Shown in pieces: positions 48,505-60,284 of a stretch of 64,000 nucleotides of DNA (position 1 is the stretch's first letter; each line of letters begins with the position of its first letter). The translations under genes and the position numbers were made by a program. The DNA comes from Heterohyrax brucei (taxonomy: Eukaryota; Chordata; Mammalia; Hyracoidea; Procaviidae): NCBI GenBank assembly GCA_028571685.1, contig CM053141.1, positions 51,520,333-51,584,332 on the forward strand. The letters run 5' to 3'. The notes under the pieces are model-generated. The model did not search any database. It was not told where the DNA came from and saw nothing but the letters and a program-made list of their open reading frames with translations.

Positions 48505-48663
48505 AGTGGTATTCCATTATGTGTACTTACCATAGTTGGTTTATTTGCTGATCCACTGATGGGCACCTAAGAGTGTTCCCATTTTTTTACGATTGTGGAG
48601 CATGCTACAGTTAACTTTGGTGTGCATCTATTTGTGTGACAGCTCTTACTTCTCTGGGATATA

Positions 48664-49199
48664 AGAGGACTGCCAGTTATATTCATGAACTCATCCTAGA
48701 AAAAGCGCTACATACTTCATTGCTGAATATCACTATGGTCACCTTCAAAGTACTCCTCTTCAGAAGCGAAACACCAACACCAGCAGCTAGTCCACCTTCA
48801 AAGCAATTTTGGAACAGTTTTTCTGAAATGGCCATCACAGTTGTGGTCATATTAGCCTTGATGTCCCAAATATTATCCAAATGTCTTCCTTTCAATATTT
48901 CTCTTATCTTTTGGTAAAGAAAAAAAGCACTGGGGGCCAGATCTGGCGAGTAGGAAGGGTGTTCCTTTACAGTTATTTGTTTACTAACTAAAATTTCCCT
49001 CACAGATAATTATACAATTAAGTCTGTGAACTTGCCACCATGAGTGATGGCCATTCCAAAATTGCTTTGAAGGGTGAACTAGGCAGGATAGTGGTGCATA
49101 GCTTCCCAAGAGGAGTATTTCAAAGGTGTCCATAGTGATATTCAGCAGTGAGATATGTAGCATTTAGGACAGTTAAGTTCATGGACTTGTCAGACCTCC
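48664..49199 (-). mobile_element. Foldback mariner, copy 3 (536 bp)
   Basis: Inserted at TA in the antisense L1 (TA at 48662-48663 and 49200-49201). Arms of ~150-165 bp in inverted orientation with tips 'gaggactgccagtt' and 'cagacctcc'. The minus frame 49003-48683 covers the transposase C-terminal remnant including YSPDLAPSAFFLY, where the second Asp of that motif is Ala, and runs into the arm. Same junction as copies 1 and 2. Confidence 0.8.
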
Positions 49200-50079
49200 T
49201 ATTCCAAGGAATGAGATTGATGGATTGTATGGTATTTCTATTTCCAGATTTTTAAGGAAATACCAAATCGATTTCAAAAGTTGTTGTACCAATTTACGTT
49301 CCCACCAGCAATGTTTAAGTGCTCTAGTTTCTTCACAACCTCCCCAACATTTATTATTTTCTATATTTTGGATAAGTGTTAGCTTGTTGAGGGTGAGATG
49401 GTATCTCACTGTAGTTTCGATCTGCATTTTTCTAATGGCTAATGATCACGAGTATTTCCGCTTGTATCTGTTAGCCACCAGAATGTCTTCTTTGGTATAA
49501 GTGTCTATTCATATCCTTTGCCCATTTTTTTATTTAGTTATTTGTCTCCTTATTATTGAAGTTTTCCAGTACCTTTCAGAGATGAAATCCCAGCTTGGTA
49601 TGACATAGCCAAAAAAATTTTTTCCCAATTTTTTGTTGTCTTTTTTACTTTTTAGTTGAAGTCTTTGGACAAACCTAAGAGTTTGATTACTAGGAGCTCC
49701 CAGTTACCTAGTTTCTCCTTGGGTGTTTGTGAATTGTTAGTTGTGGTTTGAATTAGGGCTCCTAGTGTTGTCCTTACTTTTTCTTCTGTGATCTTTATTG
49801 TTTTACATTTATATTTAGATCTTTGATGCATTTTGAGTTAGTTTTTGTACATGGTGTGAGGTATGGATCTTTTTCTTTTTTTACAGATGAAGATCCAGTT
49901 ATGCTAGCACCATTTGTTGGAGAGACTGTCTTTTCCCTCCATTTAATGCTCGTAGGTAGATGAACTAACATCCAGGTTCTCAATTCTGTTCCACCGGTCT
50001 ATTTATCTTTTGTCATATCAGTACCAGGCTGTTTTGAGTACAGTAGCATTATAATAGGTCCTAAAATCAGATGCTCTAA

Positions 50080-50177
50080 ATTTGGACTTGTAGACTACTG
50101 GACTGTGACAGGAGAAAATTTCTCTTTCTAAAGCCGCCCTTTTGTGATATTTCTGTTAAAGCAGAACTAGATAACTA
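50080..50177 (+). mobile_element. MaLR-like LTR 3' scrap
   Basis: 'aaatttggacttgtagacta' to 'ctagataactaagaca' equals the last ~100 bp of the solo LTR at 45150-45257. L1 sequence either side is not contiguous, so a deletion accompanied it. Confidence 0.7.
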
Positions 50178-50901
50178 AGACAGGTGATTATTACCTTTCT
50201 TGTTATGTGATGGATTATATTGATTGCTTTACTGATTTTGAGCCACTCTTGAAAACCTGGTGTGAAACTTGGTTTGTCATGATGAATTATTTTTTTTGAT
50301 ATGTTGTTGAATTCTGTTGGTTAGAATTTTGTTGAGGATTTCTGTGTCTATGTTCATAGGAGATACTGGTCTGTAATTTTCCTTTTCTGTGGTGTCTTTA
50401 TCTGGTTTTTGGTTTCAAGGTTACACTGGCTTCATAGAATGAGTTTGGAAGTAGGTCATCATTTTCTAAGCTCTGAAATACCTTTAGAAGTGTTCATTTT
50501 AACTCTTCTCTGAAAGTTTCCTAGACTCCTCCAAGGAAGCCATCAGGGCCAAGGATTTGGGGGGGAGAGGGGGAGGATAGGTGTGGGGAGACAGTTAATT
50601 ACCTATTCAATCTCTTCTTTTGTTATAGGTTTATTTAATTTTTATACCTCAGTTTGTTAGTTTAGATAGGTAGTTCATCTGCAGAAACTTGTCCATTTCC
50701 TCTAGGTTTTCAAATTTGTTGAATATAATTTTCACAGTATTCTGTTCTGAGTCATTTAATTTTTATTGTGATATAGCCCATCTCCTTTCTTAATCAGATT
50801 TTTTTCCCCTCCTGCTTTAATTTTGTCAGTTTAGCCAATGGTTTATCAATTTTTTGATGTTTTCAAAGAACTCACTTTAGGGTTTGTTAACTTTTCAGCT
50901 G

Positions 50902-52220
50902 TAAACAGTTCCCTGGCTAATGAAGCAGAAGAGATCCATTTACGAGCCTATTCCCAGGAAAGGTGATCCACCTGAAGGTGGAAAATTATCCAAAAATATT
51001 AATCATATCAGATACAAGTAAAATTTACTGAAGAGCATTCAAAAGCAGCTGCTGTACTATATTGACAGGGAACTGCCAGAAATTCAGGCTGACTTCAGAA
51101 GATGTGGAACCTGGACTATCACTGCTAATGTCTGATGTATCTTGGCTGAAACAGAGAGTACCAGAAGATGTTTACTTGTGTTTTACTGACTACGCAAAAT
51201 TATTTGATTGTGTGGATTATAACAAATCACAGATTACATCATAGAGAATGAGTATTCCAGAACACTTAACTATGTTCAAGAGGAATCCATATATGGATCA
51301 AGAGGCAGTTGTTCAAACAGAGCCGGGGGACACTATATGGTTTAAATTCAGAAAAGGTATATAGTGGGTTGTATCCTTTCACTATACTCAATCTGGATGC
51401 TGCACAACTATTCCAAGAAACTCGACTACATGAAGATGAATGGGGCATCAGAATTGGAGGAAGACTTTAAACAACCTGCATTATGCAGATGACACAATCT
51501 TGCATGCTGAAAGTGAAAAAGATTTGAAATATTTACCAATGAAAATCAAAGATCACAGCCTTCAGTATGGATTACATCTCAACATGAAGAAAACAAAACT
51601 CCTTACAACTGGACCACTAAGCAACATCATGATAAATGGAGAAAGGATTGAGGACATCAAGGATTTCATTTTACTTGTATCCACAATCAAAACTCATGGA
51701 AACATCAATCAAAAAGCAAAAGATGCATTGTAATGAGATAATCTGCTGCAACATACCTCTTCAAAGTGTTGGGGAAAAAAAGGTCTCCTTGAAGACTAAG
51801 GTGTGACTGATGAGAGCTGTGGTATTTTCAAACACATCTTCTGCGTGCAAAAGCTGGACGATGAATAAGGAAGACAGAGGAACAGATGCCTCTGAATTGC
51901 GGTGCTGGGAGAAAATACTGAATACGCCATGGATTGCCAAAAGAAGTGCAACCAGTGTGCTCCTTAGAGAGTATTTCTTACACAATTTGGAAATGTTTTC
52001 AGGAGGGATCAGTCACTGGAGAGAGGCAACAGACTTGGTAAAGCAGAAATCAGCAACAACAACAACAACAAAAGACCTTCACCAAGGTGGACTGACACGT
52101 GGCTGCAAGAGTGGACACAAGCATGCCAAGAACTGGGCACGGCACTGGACTGGGCAGAGTTTCGTTCTATTGCGCATAAGGTGGCTTTGAATCAGAACTG
52201 ACTTGACAGCCTAACAGTTA
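50902..52220 (+). mobile_element. RTE LINE, ~1.3 kb
   Basis: From the RT entry ('gagatccatttacgagccta') to the tail. The YADD box is intact at 51482-51493. Frame 51440-51733 (97 codons) spans NNLHYADDTI, ESEKDLKYLPMKIKDHS, LHLNMKKTK and SNIMINGERIEDIKDF. Frame 51810-52190 carries the C-terminus. Upstream RT pieces are frameshifted, and an (AAC)n run at 52053-52070 interrupts the C-terminal part. Confidence 0.93.
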
Positions 52221-53654
52221 CACCAACTACAACAATTTAAAGTCATTTAAATTAAGTTCTGCTATTAATTAAAATAGCAGAAACAGCATCACTAATAAGC
52301 AAAAGGTACTGACAATTCAAGAAGTTTACTCTCCATTTTGGTAACTGTTTTCTCTCCTCCCCTGCTCCCAAAATACTGGGAAACTTTGGCAGAAATAACC
52401 TATTTCAAATTCCAAGTTTCTTCCCAATTTCATTAATCAGCACTTACCTTATCTTCTCTGTGACAGGAGCCCAACCTTACCCACAGATCACACAGTCATA
52501 TTAACTCTACCTTTGACTTGCAAATTCTGGATGAGAAATGCAATTGACCACTGTAATTTTAGAGCAATTAATAATCTATTGTATCCATGTGTTAATAAAA
52601 TAATTTGTTTTCTGCTCATATAGTAATATTCTCTACATAAGATTTTATTCAGTAGGCATTATGCATATAATTCCTAAATAATTTAAAGAGCTAAAAAATT
52701 TATGAATAATGAGCTAGTTTATGACAATTGAAGTTATACAAATATAATTCAAAATAATTACATCTTTTTTGCTGCAAAGAAGTAAATGTAAAATAACCTA
52801 TTATTAACTTATTTACCATTTAATAATTCATAAAAACTACAATCATCATAATTGATTGGCCAAAGTGTAGATAGCATTCCCTTGCTTTTAAACTAAATTT
52901 TAATTTACTTGCATTAAAAGTAACAGAATTCTGGTTAGGTCATGTATTTCACTGCTATCCCATAGCCAGGATGTTTCTGGTTCTTGCTCCATGAATCTTC
53001 AGTTATATTTTGCTCATGAAGAAGCACCCTGGAATACTGAAGATGAGAATTTAACTGATTAAACCCTATCAAAGATTGTAAGTGTCTGTACATTCCAATT
53101 ATGTCAATATCCACCAGATCCAACTACTAAAAATAACACCAACTCTCTCCCTGTTACTTTGGTTTTCCAATATTAACAAAAAACAGACTTAAGAAATGAA
53201 CCATTTGTGTAACGGATTTACTACTGATTCCATATTCATTGATAGAATACTTTTTCAAATAAGAAAGTATCTTTGAAAACAGAAAGAGCCTACAAAACTT
53301 AGCTCTACCTCAAAAATATTACTTAGAAATGTGATAGAAAATATAAATGCTTGAAGAGTTGTATAATGTTTTCAAAGAAAAATTTAAATATTATAAAGAT
53401 GTCAATTTAATATATTAATGAATTTGTATTCAAAATAAATCCACTATCATTGAGGGATGATATCTGAGAGTCTTGCATAAAGTATTCTAGATCTGAATTC
53501 TTGTTTTGATCCAAGAAGATAAAGATAGCCTTTGTGTTTACTTTTCCACCCTCCCCCTTTTAAAAAAATGAGTTTATTGAAACATTCAAATAATTTGTTT
53601 TTTAAAGCAAAAAAAATCTTCCCTAGAATTCCTAGGAGACTAAAAATGGAGGCT
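52221..53654. other. AT-rich DNA, no gene
   Basis: No repeat family recognised; strongly A/T between 52550 and 52920. Confidence 0.4.
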
Positions 53655-53858
53655 GGAATCCCTGGGCTGAGCTTTGATGGCACAGAGGTTAAGAGATCAG
53701 CTACTGTCCAAAAGGTCAGCTGTTTGCATTCACCAGCGACTCCTTGGAAGCCCTGCAGGGTAAGCATGCTCTGTCCTACGAGGTCCCCATGGGGTCATTA
53801 TGAATCAGAATTGGTTCAACAGCAACCGTGTTTTTTGTTTTTGTTTTTGTTTGTTTGG
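53655..53858 (+). mobile_element. AfroSINE
   Basis: 'gatggcacagaggttaagag' head, 'aatcagaattggttcaacag' tail, then a (TTTTTG)n-like end. Confidence 0.85.
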
Positions 53859-53861
53859 CAA

Positions 53862-54065
53862 GGAGTCTGAGTCCCTAAGTGGTGAAAAAGCTTAACCATT
53901 CAACTGCTAGTCAAAAGGCTGGCAATCTAAACCTCAGAAGAGGTGCCCAAAAGACAGCCTTTGGAAGCAATCTGCTTTCCAAAGGTCGTAGCCTTGAAAA
54001 TCCTATGGAGCAGTTCTAGTCTACAGGAGATTGCTGTGAGTCAGACTCTGCTCCAACAACAACAA
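53862..54065 (+). mobile_element. AfroSINE, long form, in tandem with previous
   Basis: 'gagtccctaagtggtgaaaa' head, long-form middle 'caatctgctttccaaaggtc', tail ending 'ccaacaacaacaatg', closer to the RTE-type end. Confidence 0.8.
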
Positions 54066-54741
54066 TGAAAAGAAACTATTTTAAACCAAAGCACTGAGGA
54101 ATTTCTAGAACAGATGAACAAGAGGCAAGTAGAATAAATAATAAAATAATAACTCTTGGCACTACCATTTAACTTTATAGGAAAGAATTTCTCAGTGGGA
54201 AAGAAACATAAATATTCAAATCTTCAGCTTAGATAGGAAGGAGCTAAGTTACCAGTCATGGGATACTAACAGATAAATAAAGGACTTGTTAAATTGTAAC
54301 AGCCCCCTTGACTTTACAAAGTATACGCTGATATACTGGGAAATTTTTCCTGAGTAGTAAAATTCACATAGTAGCCAAGATAGACAGGCAATAGCGTCAT
54401 ATTTAAGTTTGGGAAGCCTCAAATAACACAGAGAAGGACATACACCTGGCACAACATAACAAAAAGGACTCACCACTACCATGATAATTTCTTTTACAGT
54501 TTTCATTGGCACTAAAGGCTCTAACTATATGCTGTCACTCAGCATATATGAGGAAAGCAATACCAAAGACTGGAAACAGTATAATGAGAGTAGAAGACAT
54601 AAAATAAAGTGATTCTATAGCTCAGGTCTTTACAAAGAAATTAGAAAGAATTATCAAGGATCATGTATTCACTTTGTAGAATATAATTTGCTAAGTAGTT
54701 TCAACACATTTGTTCATGAAACATATATTGATTACTGTATT
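54066..54741. other. No gene or repeat recognised
   Basis: Unclassified DNA. Confidence 0.4.
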
Positions 54742-55100
54742 AGGCTGGGTCCTCTGGGGAAGCAAAACTAGTAACACATAGATAGACACATGTATAGTAA
54801 AAGGTTTATATAAAGGAAACAGCTCACCTCATTGTAGAAGCTGAAGTGTCCCAAGTCTTGGACTGAAATACAAGTCTCACACAGCTGCAGAAGCTGGCAA
54901 ACCCAAGTTAGAGATTAGAGTTGGAGATCGCAGGCTGTGTAGTCTGGTGAATCCCAAGCTGGTGCTGAGACTGGAGGTTTCTGCTGACTCATGGAGTTGC
55001 AGGGGCTGGTCAACCAGGACTGGCAGGTCAGGGAACAGGCCCCATAGGCACAGGCTGTAAAGGCTGATGAATCCCCAGGAGCGCTAGTTCAAGTCCCAAG
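54742..55100 (-). mobile_element. LTR, same family as 1701-2263, antisense
   Basis: 'ttaggctgggtcctctgggg', 'aggaaacagctcacctca', and repeated 'ctgcagaagctggcaaaccc' / 'gctgatgaatccccagg' blocks as in the copy at 1701. Confidence 0.55.
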
Positions 55101-55149
55101 AACTGGACCTAAGAAGACAAGAGAGAGAGTGCATCCCCCTGGAGCTGGC

Positions 55150-55262
55150 ATCCAGAATTCCAACTTTTAGCCTACTGGACTGTGTGAGAATAAGCTTTTC
55201 TTTGTTAAAGCTAGCCACACATGTACTTTCTGTTAAAGTTGCACTAGATGACTAAAATAATT
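55150..55262 (+). mobile_element. MaLR-like LTR 3' end
   Basis: 'cttttagcctactggactgt' to 'ctagatgactaaaata', the 3' end of the solo-LTR family, in opposite orientation to the antisense LTR before it. Confidence 0.7.
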
Positions 55263-55426
55263 ACCTGTTGTTGGCTATTTCAGATCCATGCAATCAAAAT
55301 AATAATGTGTTTCTTATTCTCCAGGAGCTCAGTTTAGGAGGAAAAAAACAATAGACACATGACTACAGTAATTCAGTAGGTCAACTTCCTCAGAAAGAAG
55401 ACTCTGAGACTCTGAAATCTGCATGT

Positions 55427-56460
55427 GTTGCTTTGAGTTGCCTTTGAGTTGCTTCCAGCACAGAGTGACCTCATGTGTAACAGAACCAAACACAGCCTGC
55501 TCCTGAGCCATCCTCACAGTCGCTGGTATGTTACAGCTATTACGTCAGTTCATGTCATTGAGGGTTTCATTCTTCTTCTGTGACAGTCTACAGAACAAGA
55601 CGTCTTTTTGTAGGAATCAGTCTTTCCTCATGATGTGTTCAAAGCGAGCAAGCTGAGGTCTCATCTTTCTCATTTCTAAGAAGCATTCTGGATACATTTC
55701 ATCCAACATTGACTTCTTTATTCTTCTGAAAGCTGATGGTACATTCAATATTCTTCACTAACACCATAATTCAAGTGTGTTTATTCTTCTTTGGTTTTCC
55801 TTGTTCATGGGTCAGCTTCACATGTATGAAGTGTGACTGAAAACATCACTTCTCAGACTGGGCACATGTTAGTCATCAACATCACATGTTTACTATTTAA
55901 TATTTTAAGAAGTTCTTGTTGAGGGATGGTCCACTCTGGCCTCTGCACCTCCTGCCTGGGCTGACTATGACCAGAGCATTTCCGATAAGGAAGCTGAGAA
56001 TGGAGTCTTTGACTCACTCCTAGTCCCTGCTCCTTATCAGAGAAGTCTATTTCCTCTTCTGGGTACACAGTTATTTTCTCTGTCTTTTGCATGTGTATGG
56101 GTAGCCAACATCACTTCTATATCTGTTCCCAGCTAGGAGAGAACAGAGTCTCTTATACTATGGCATAAAAGAGATGAATGTACATTTGTCCTGTACTAGC
56201 TGCGTGTAGGATGACCCTGCTGGCTGTGGGAGACTGGTGCCCACTCCCGAAACTGATCTTACTCTTCTCTCCTCTATGTGCAGTAAGTGTTTCCCATGCA
56301 CTGTCAGGATGCATTAGTGTGGCATTTTGTTGGCAACCTTGAACTCTTTCATAATAGGTCCTTCACAGCAGACTTGCCTAATGCAGTATGTCATTTAATT
56401 TTTTCACTGCTACCTCCATAGACAGCGAAATTTCACACAGATTTATCTGGTATTGTTCTT
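55427..56460 (-). mobile_element. RTE LINE, diverged, antisense, split by LTR candidate
   Basis: Segments 55427-55916 and about 56353-56460. Tail differs from other copies ('cacagagtgacctcatgtgt'), suggesting another RTE subfamily or age. The C-terminal ORF2 order is kept: 'gtttattcttctttggtttt', 'actatttaatattttaag', then 'cagcagacttgcctaatg'. Confidence 0.8.
55917..56352 (+). mobile_element. Candidate solo LTR in RTE
   Basis: About 436 bp that is not RTE splits the RTE cleanly. It begins 'tgttgaggg' and ends near 'ctctttca'. Flanks 'agttct' (55911-55916) and 'aggtcc' (56356-56361) could be a decayed target duplication (4 of 6 match). A TATA-like 'cataaaag' lies at about 56163. No family recognised. 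Confidence 0.4.
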
Positions 56461-56766
56461 AGAAACCATGGAATTCCAGAAGAACAAATAAATTTGTCTC
56501 AGAAGAAGTACATCCATAACGGTCCTTAGAGGAGAAGATGGTGAGATGTCATCTCATGTACTTTGGATGTATTACCAGGAGGGACCAGTCCCTAAAGAAG
56601 GTCAAGTACAGAATCAGAGAAATAGAAAAAGACTCCCAGGGATACGGACTGACACAGTGGCTGCAGTCATGGATTCAATTATAGAGATGATTGTGAGGAT
56701 GACACAGGATCAGGCAGTGTTTCATTCTGTTGAGTCAGAACCAATTTGATGGCATGTAACAACTCG
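56461..56766 (+). mobile_element. RTE LINE 3' end
   Basis: Sense RTE C-terminus from 'accatggaattccagaagaa' to tail 'gatggcatgtaacaac', head-on against the antisense RTE just before it. Confidence 0.85.
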
Positions 56767-57097
56767 GTAGCAGGATTGGACAGAGAGGGAGAGTTACCTC
56801 TATTGCAGGCTCCACAAAAGCTTCCAGTCGTCCATTACCTATGGCTATATTTGGAATATCCCTTAAGGTATTTCCCAAATTGTGACAAAGCGATTAAGCC
56901 TTAAAACTAAGTGGAGATGGAAAAAAATAAAGGACTTCCTAATGGCCAGTACTTCTAGAAACTCACTTGGTTATCCATTTGGTATGAAATTTGAAGGGCT
57001 TGAGGTCAGAAATCAGATTCCTTGTTTTTTGTTGTTAATTTGGTTGTCTGGTAAGAATGCTAGAGGAAAAAGACTAGAATATCAGAGAGGATACTGA

Positions 57098-57240
57098 TCA
57101 ACATATGGAAACTCTATGGGGTAGTTCTACCCAGACCTACAGGATAGCTACAAGTTTCCAAGCAATGCCTGGAGATTTGAACTGCTAACCTCTTAGTTAG
57201 CAAACATAGCACTTAACCCACTACACCACTGGAGTTTCCC
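57098..57240. mobile_element. Foldback AfroSINE
   Basis: Sense body and tail start ('ggggtagttctacccagacc' then 'acaggatagctac', to 57151) run directly into an antisense copy from 'aagtttccaagcaatg' to 'ctacaccactggagtttccc'. The element is half sense, half antisense. Confidence 0.65.
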
Positions 57241-57349
57241 AGGTAATAATAGCCAGTCTTTATTTTGCCTCTCAAAATGGTATGATGGACAAGTGAACTG
57301 AGCCACAATGGCAGAGATGGAAATTGTATATGGATTCAACAGTATGGAT

Positions 57350-58025
57350 TTCTACTTAATAAGGCTGGTCTAGCTATTGATGTCTCTGACTGGCTAACCC
57401 ATCAGCAGCTGAGACCAATGTTAAGGCCACATTCTAATCCTATTTTACCCCTCAGCAACAACAATTTGCCGCTAAGTAACATGTTGATTACCTCTGATCT
57501 CTTCCCTTGAAAGGATTGGAGGTTTGTCCTCACAGGAATAGATATATCTATTCTGGGCATAAGTTTGTTCTCTCCTCCCACTTCAACCAGTATCAGTGTC
57601 TAAAGGCTGGCAGAACATCTTACACATAGACATGGATTCCCACACTATGTATCTTCTGAACAAGAAATCTCCACACAATGTACCCTTTTTAACCAGCTGG
57701 TGATGAAGTGAGTATATTAGCCATGAGATCCACAAGCCATGGCATATGTAACATCCTCCTGAAGCAACAGAGGCAACACTTTAAAAGGATAGTGTACTGT
57801 CCTTCGGGATACAGCACATGCATTAAAACCAGAGAATTCTATATTGCCTTTTATTCTCGGTGAAAGGAATACATAGGTCCAGAGATGAAAGGATGAAAGC
57901 AGGAGTGGCCTCAGCAACTATCTCTCCCAAAGACCAACTGGATAATTTGAGCTTCTACTCCTACAACTGTGTTCCTGGAAGTCTAATTTTTTGCAGTTTG
58001 GAGAACCTGGTCCCCAAAGGAAGTA
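57350..58025 (+). mobile_element. ERVL-type pol relic (integrase region), sense
   Basis: Retroviral relic, nucleotide order of the ERVL integrase region: 'catcagcagctgagaccaat', 'gattggaggtttgtcctcac', 'ggaatagatatatctattct', then 'tcctcctgaagcaacagagg'. Stops and deletions throughout, no usable frame. Orientation is opposite to the pol remnant at 2430-6295, so it is a separate insertion. Confidence 0.5.
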
Positions 58026-58029
58026 TAAT

Positions 58030-58240
58030 TTTTTAAGGAAGGAATCTTGGAGGTATATCGCTTAAGTACTCAGCTACTAAACAAAAGACCTGCCATTTAA
58101 ACCCACCAGCCACTCCACAGGAAAAAGGGGTGCCAATCTGCTTCCATAAAAATTTCAGTCTTGGAAACCCTGTGGGGTAGTTCTTCTCTGCCCCGTAGGG
58201 CTGCTATGAGTTGGAATTGGCTCAACAGCAACAGGTTGCC
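58030..58240 (+). mobile_element. AfroSINE, long form
   Basis: 'acaaaagacctgccatttaa' head region, middle 'aaaaatttcagtcttggaaa', tail 'gctatgagttggaattggct'. Confidence 0.85.
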
Positions 58241-59969
58241 CAGTGCGCCATTGTTCCGTCACTGGGTTCATCACTGTGGGAAGGGTAATTCAGTCTGATC
58301 AGTCGGCAGAGAAGCTGTTTTGCGTATATGGGACTGCAGTGACAGACTTGGACACCTCCTTCATCTAACTGGCTCCATGTTAACTATAAATGGACACATG
58401 CAGCGACCTGGCCTGGCAGCGTATTACCACTGAGGGATCAGCTCTTTCTGGAAGGAAGTTGGAGTCACACTGTGAGTAAGCCAGCTGAGGTGATAGCTAA
58501 GGATGAGGGCAACACTGAACGGATAGGAAAGAGAAGCAGGACGAGTCCTACTGGCAGTCACAAGATGAACTTCAACAACCATTCATCTCTCCCTGAGGAA
58601 ACGAGGCCCACAGGAAGCAGAGGAAATCCGCTCTTCAAACCTACTTAAAGAAGCAGATCTGGTGGCCAGGATCATTCACCACTCAGCACCCCTGTCTACA
58701 GAGCATAACTCTTTAGCAGCCCAGCAGCTGTCCTTTCTGGTCTCACCATCGCGTTTGAGGTGAGGCCTTGCTTCCCGTTGATTATGCACAGTGGGGTACT
58801 AATGGAAGTGTGTCCCTGCACGGTGCTGGATTTCCAGACAAGTGATTATGGCTAGAAGATCCCCCATCAACCTCGCAATTTTTTTTTTGTTTTTTTGGCG
58901 GTGTTAAACTGTTCTTTTCCAACCTTCTTCACTACCCTTCTCCCTCAAAGATAGCAGACCTATGTCATGTTCTGAAGGCTCTCCCAACCTTTTCTAGCTC
59001 TAGCTTTCTTAAACTTGTGCAGGCATTCCCTGCTACAAATGTCTTGCACATCTAATTTCATTTGGAGGGCCCAAACTATCACCAGAAGGGATTATGTTTT
59101 ATTCATCTTTTTATTTTGCAGAGTGTCAGGCACATAGCTAAAATTAAAGAGTTTTATCAGTCTTTTTTACTTTAACATTAACTCGACGGGTGTAGGGACT
59201 ATATTATCTATGCCATTCTCTGTACAAAACCTAACAGGGGGTCTGGCACACAGTGCATATTCGTTTTATATCTTTTGAATGAATGAATGAAAACAAGAAA
59301 TGTTTGTTGAATTAAATAGTCAGGTCTAAAATAGTAAATAAATATAGTCTAATGTAACATGAATTTCATTTATAGCAATTTCTTGCAATGTGAAAAGACA
59401 TTTTCACATTCGATTGGCTACAAAACTAATACTACTGATGTGTTAAAATTATCATGGCTTCAGAATTTCTGTGTATATCAAATTGTATCATTAAAATAGA
59501 CAAGAAAGTATATAATCAATGATATGTAACTGGCAATATATTACTGACAATAATTCAGTAATAATAAAAACATGATTTCTACTTCCTCACAAAAATTTCC
59601 ATTGTACTGTAATCTAACTTTTCATGGGCTCCAGCTATAAAATCTGTATTCATTTAACACTTACAGAAAAACAGGAATATGAGTAATTTTGTAACTTTGT
59701 TTAAAGGGATGAAATACTGTTTCACAGGTTGCCTTGCAAATAATCCATTTTACATTATCACGAAGAGATTTTCGGCTTTGTGGTTTCTGTCACTATCTTT
59801 TTCCTGCCTGCCCCCTTCCTCTTTCTTTCCCTCTTTGCTTATTAGTTTCACTCTGTTCTTTTTCTCCGTGTTTATCTTTCTCCCAGATTTCAGAGTACAG
59901 AAGTTACATACTGAATGAAATATAAACACTAATTTTAAAAATATAATGACTAACGAACCAAGAAAAACT
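58241..59969. other. Unclassified; possible ERVL continuation, L2/MIR relic
   Basis: 58241-58880 is GC-richer and may continue the ERVL relic (3' of integrase), but I see no diagnostic motif. 58885-58900 is a T run. 59085-59300 resembles an old L2/MIR-type end ('gggtctggcacacagtgcat' then 'tgaatgaatgaatga'). The rest is AT-rich with no gene. Confidence 0.4.
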
Positions 59970-60132
59970 GCAAAACTGTTGCTGGTGAGTCAATTCTTAT
60001 TCATAGCAACCATATAGGATAGAGTAGAACTGTCCCATAGGGTTTCTAAGGAGCAGCGGGTGGATTCAAAGTGCAGACCTTTTGGTTTGCAGCCATAGTT
60101 TGCTTTAGCTCTTAACCACTGCACCACCTCCA
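59970..60132 (-). mobile_element. AfroSINE, antisense
   Basis: 'tcttattcatagcaaccata' to 'ccactgcaccacctccagac'; a short duplication 'tagtttgctttagctctt' lies in the head complement. Confidence 0.88.
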
Positions 60133-60284
60133 GACATTTAGAATCTCTAATTAACTAAAGAAACAACAACCTAAACATTTTGCAAGACAATACATATTTC
60201 ATTCTCACATAGGTTCTCATTTTGCTTTGGTCTAGTTTGTATACTCTCACTGACTGTGCACAAAAAGAATCATGTTGAGAAAAG

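Larger units (their letters stand above)
46771..50895 (-). mobile_element. Long antisense L1 (3'UTR and ORF2), interrupted
   Basis: Starts with the inverted poly-A and 'aattgtgctttaggtgaaag' (3'UTR end), then the 3'UTR to ~47700, then ORF2 in reverse: 'tcagcataacagctgccaag', 'gtggtattccattatgtgta', 'gttcccaccagcaatg', 'gtgagatggtatctcactgt', and RT-region text such as 'ttcatagaatgagtttggaa' near 50430. Interrupted by an RTE/L1 chimera (47871-48504), a foldback mariner (48664-49199) and an LTR scrap (50080-50177). The 3'UTR carries a 118-codon minus frame (47445-47089) of unknown meaning. Frames elsewhere are broken. Confidence 0.85.
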
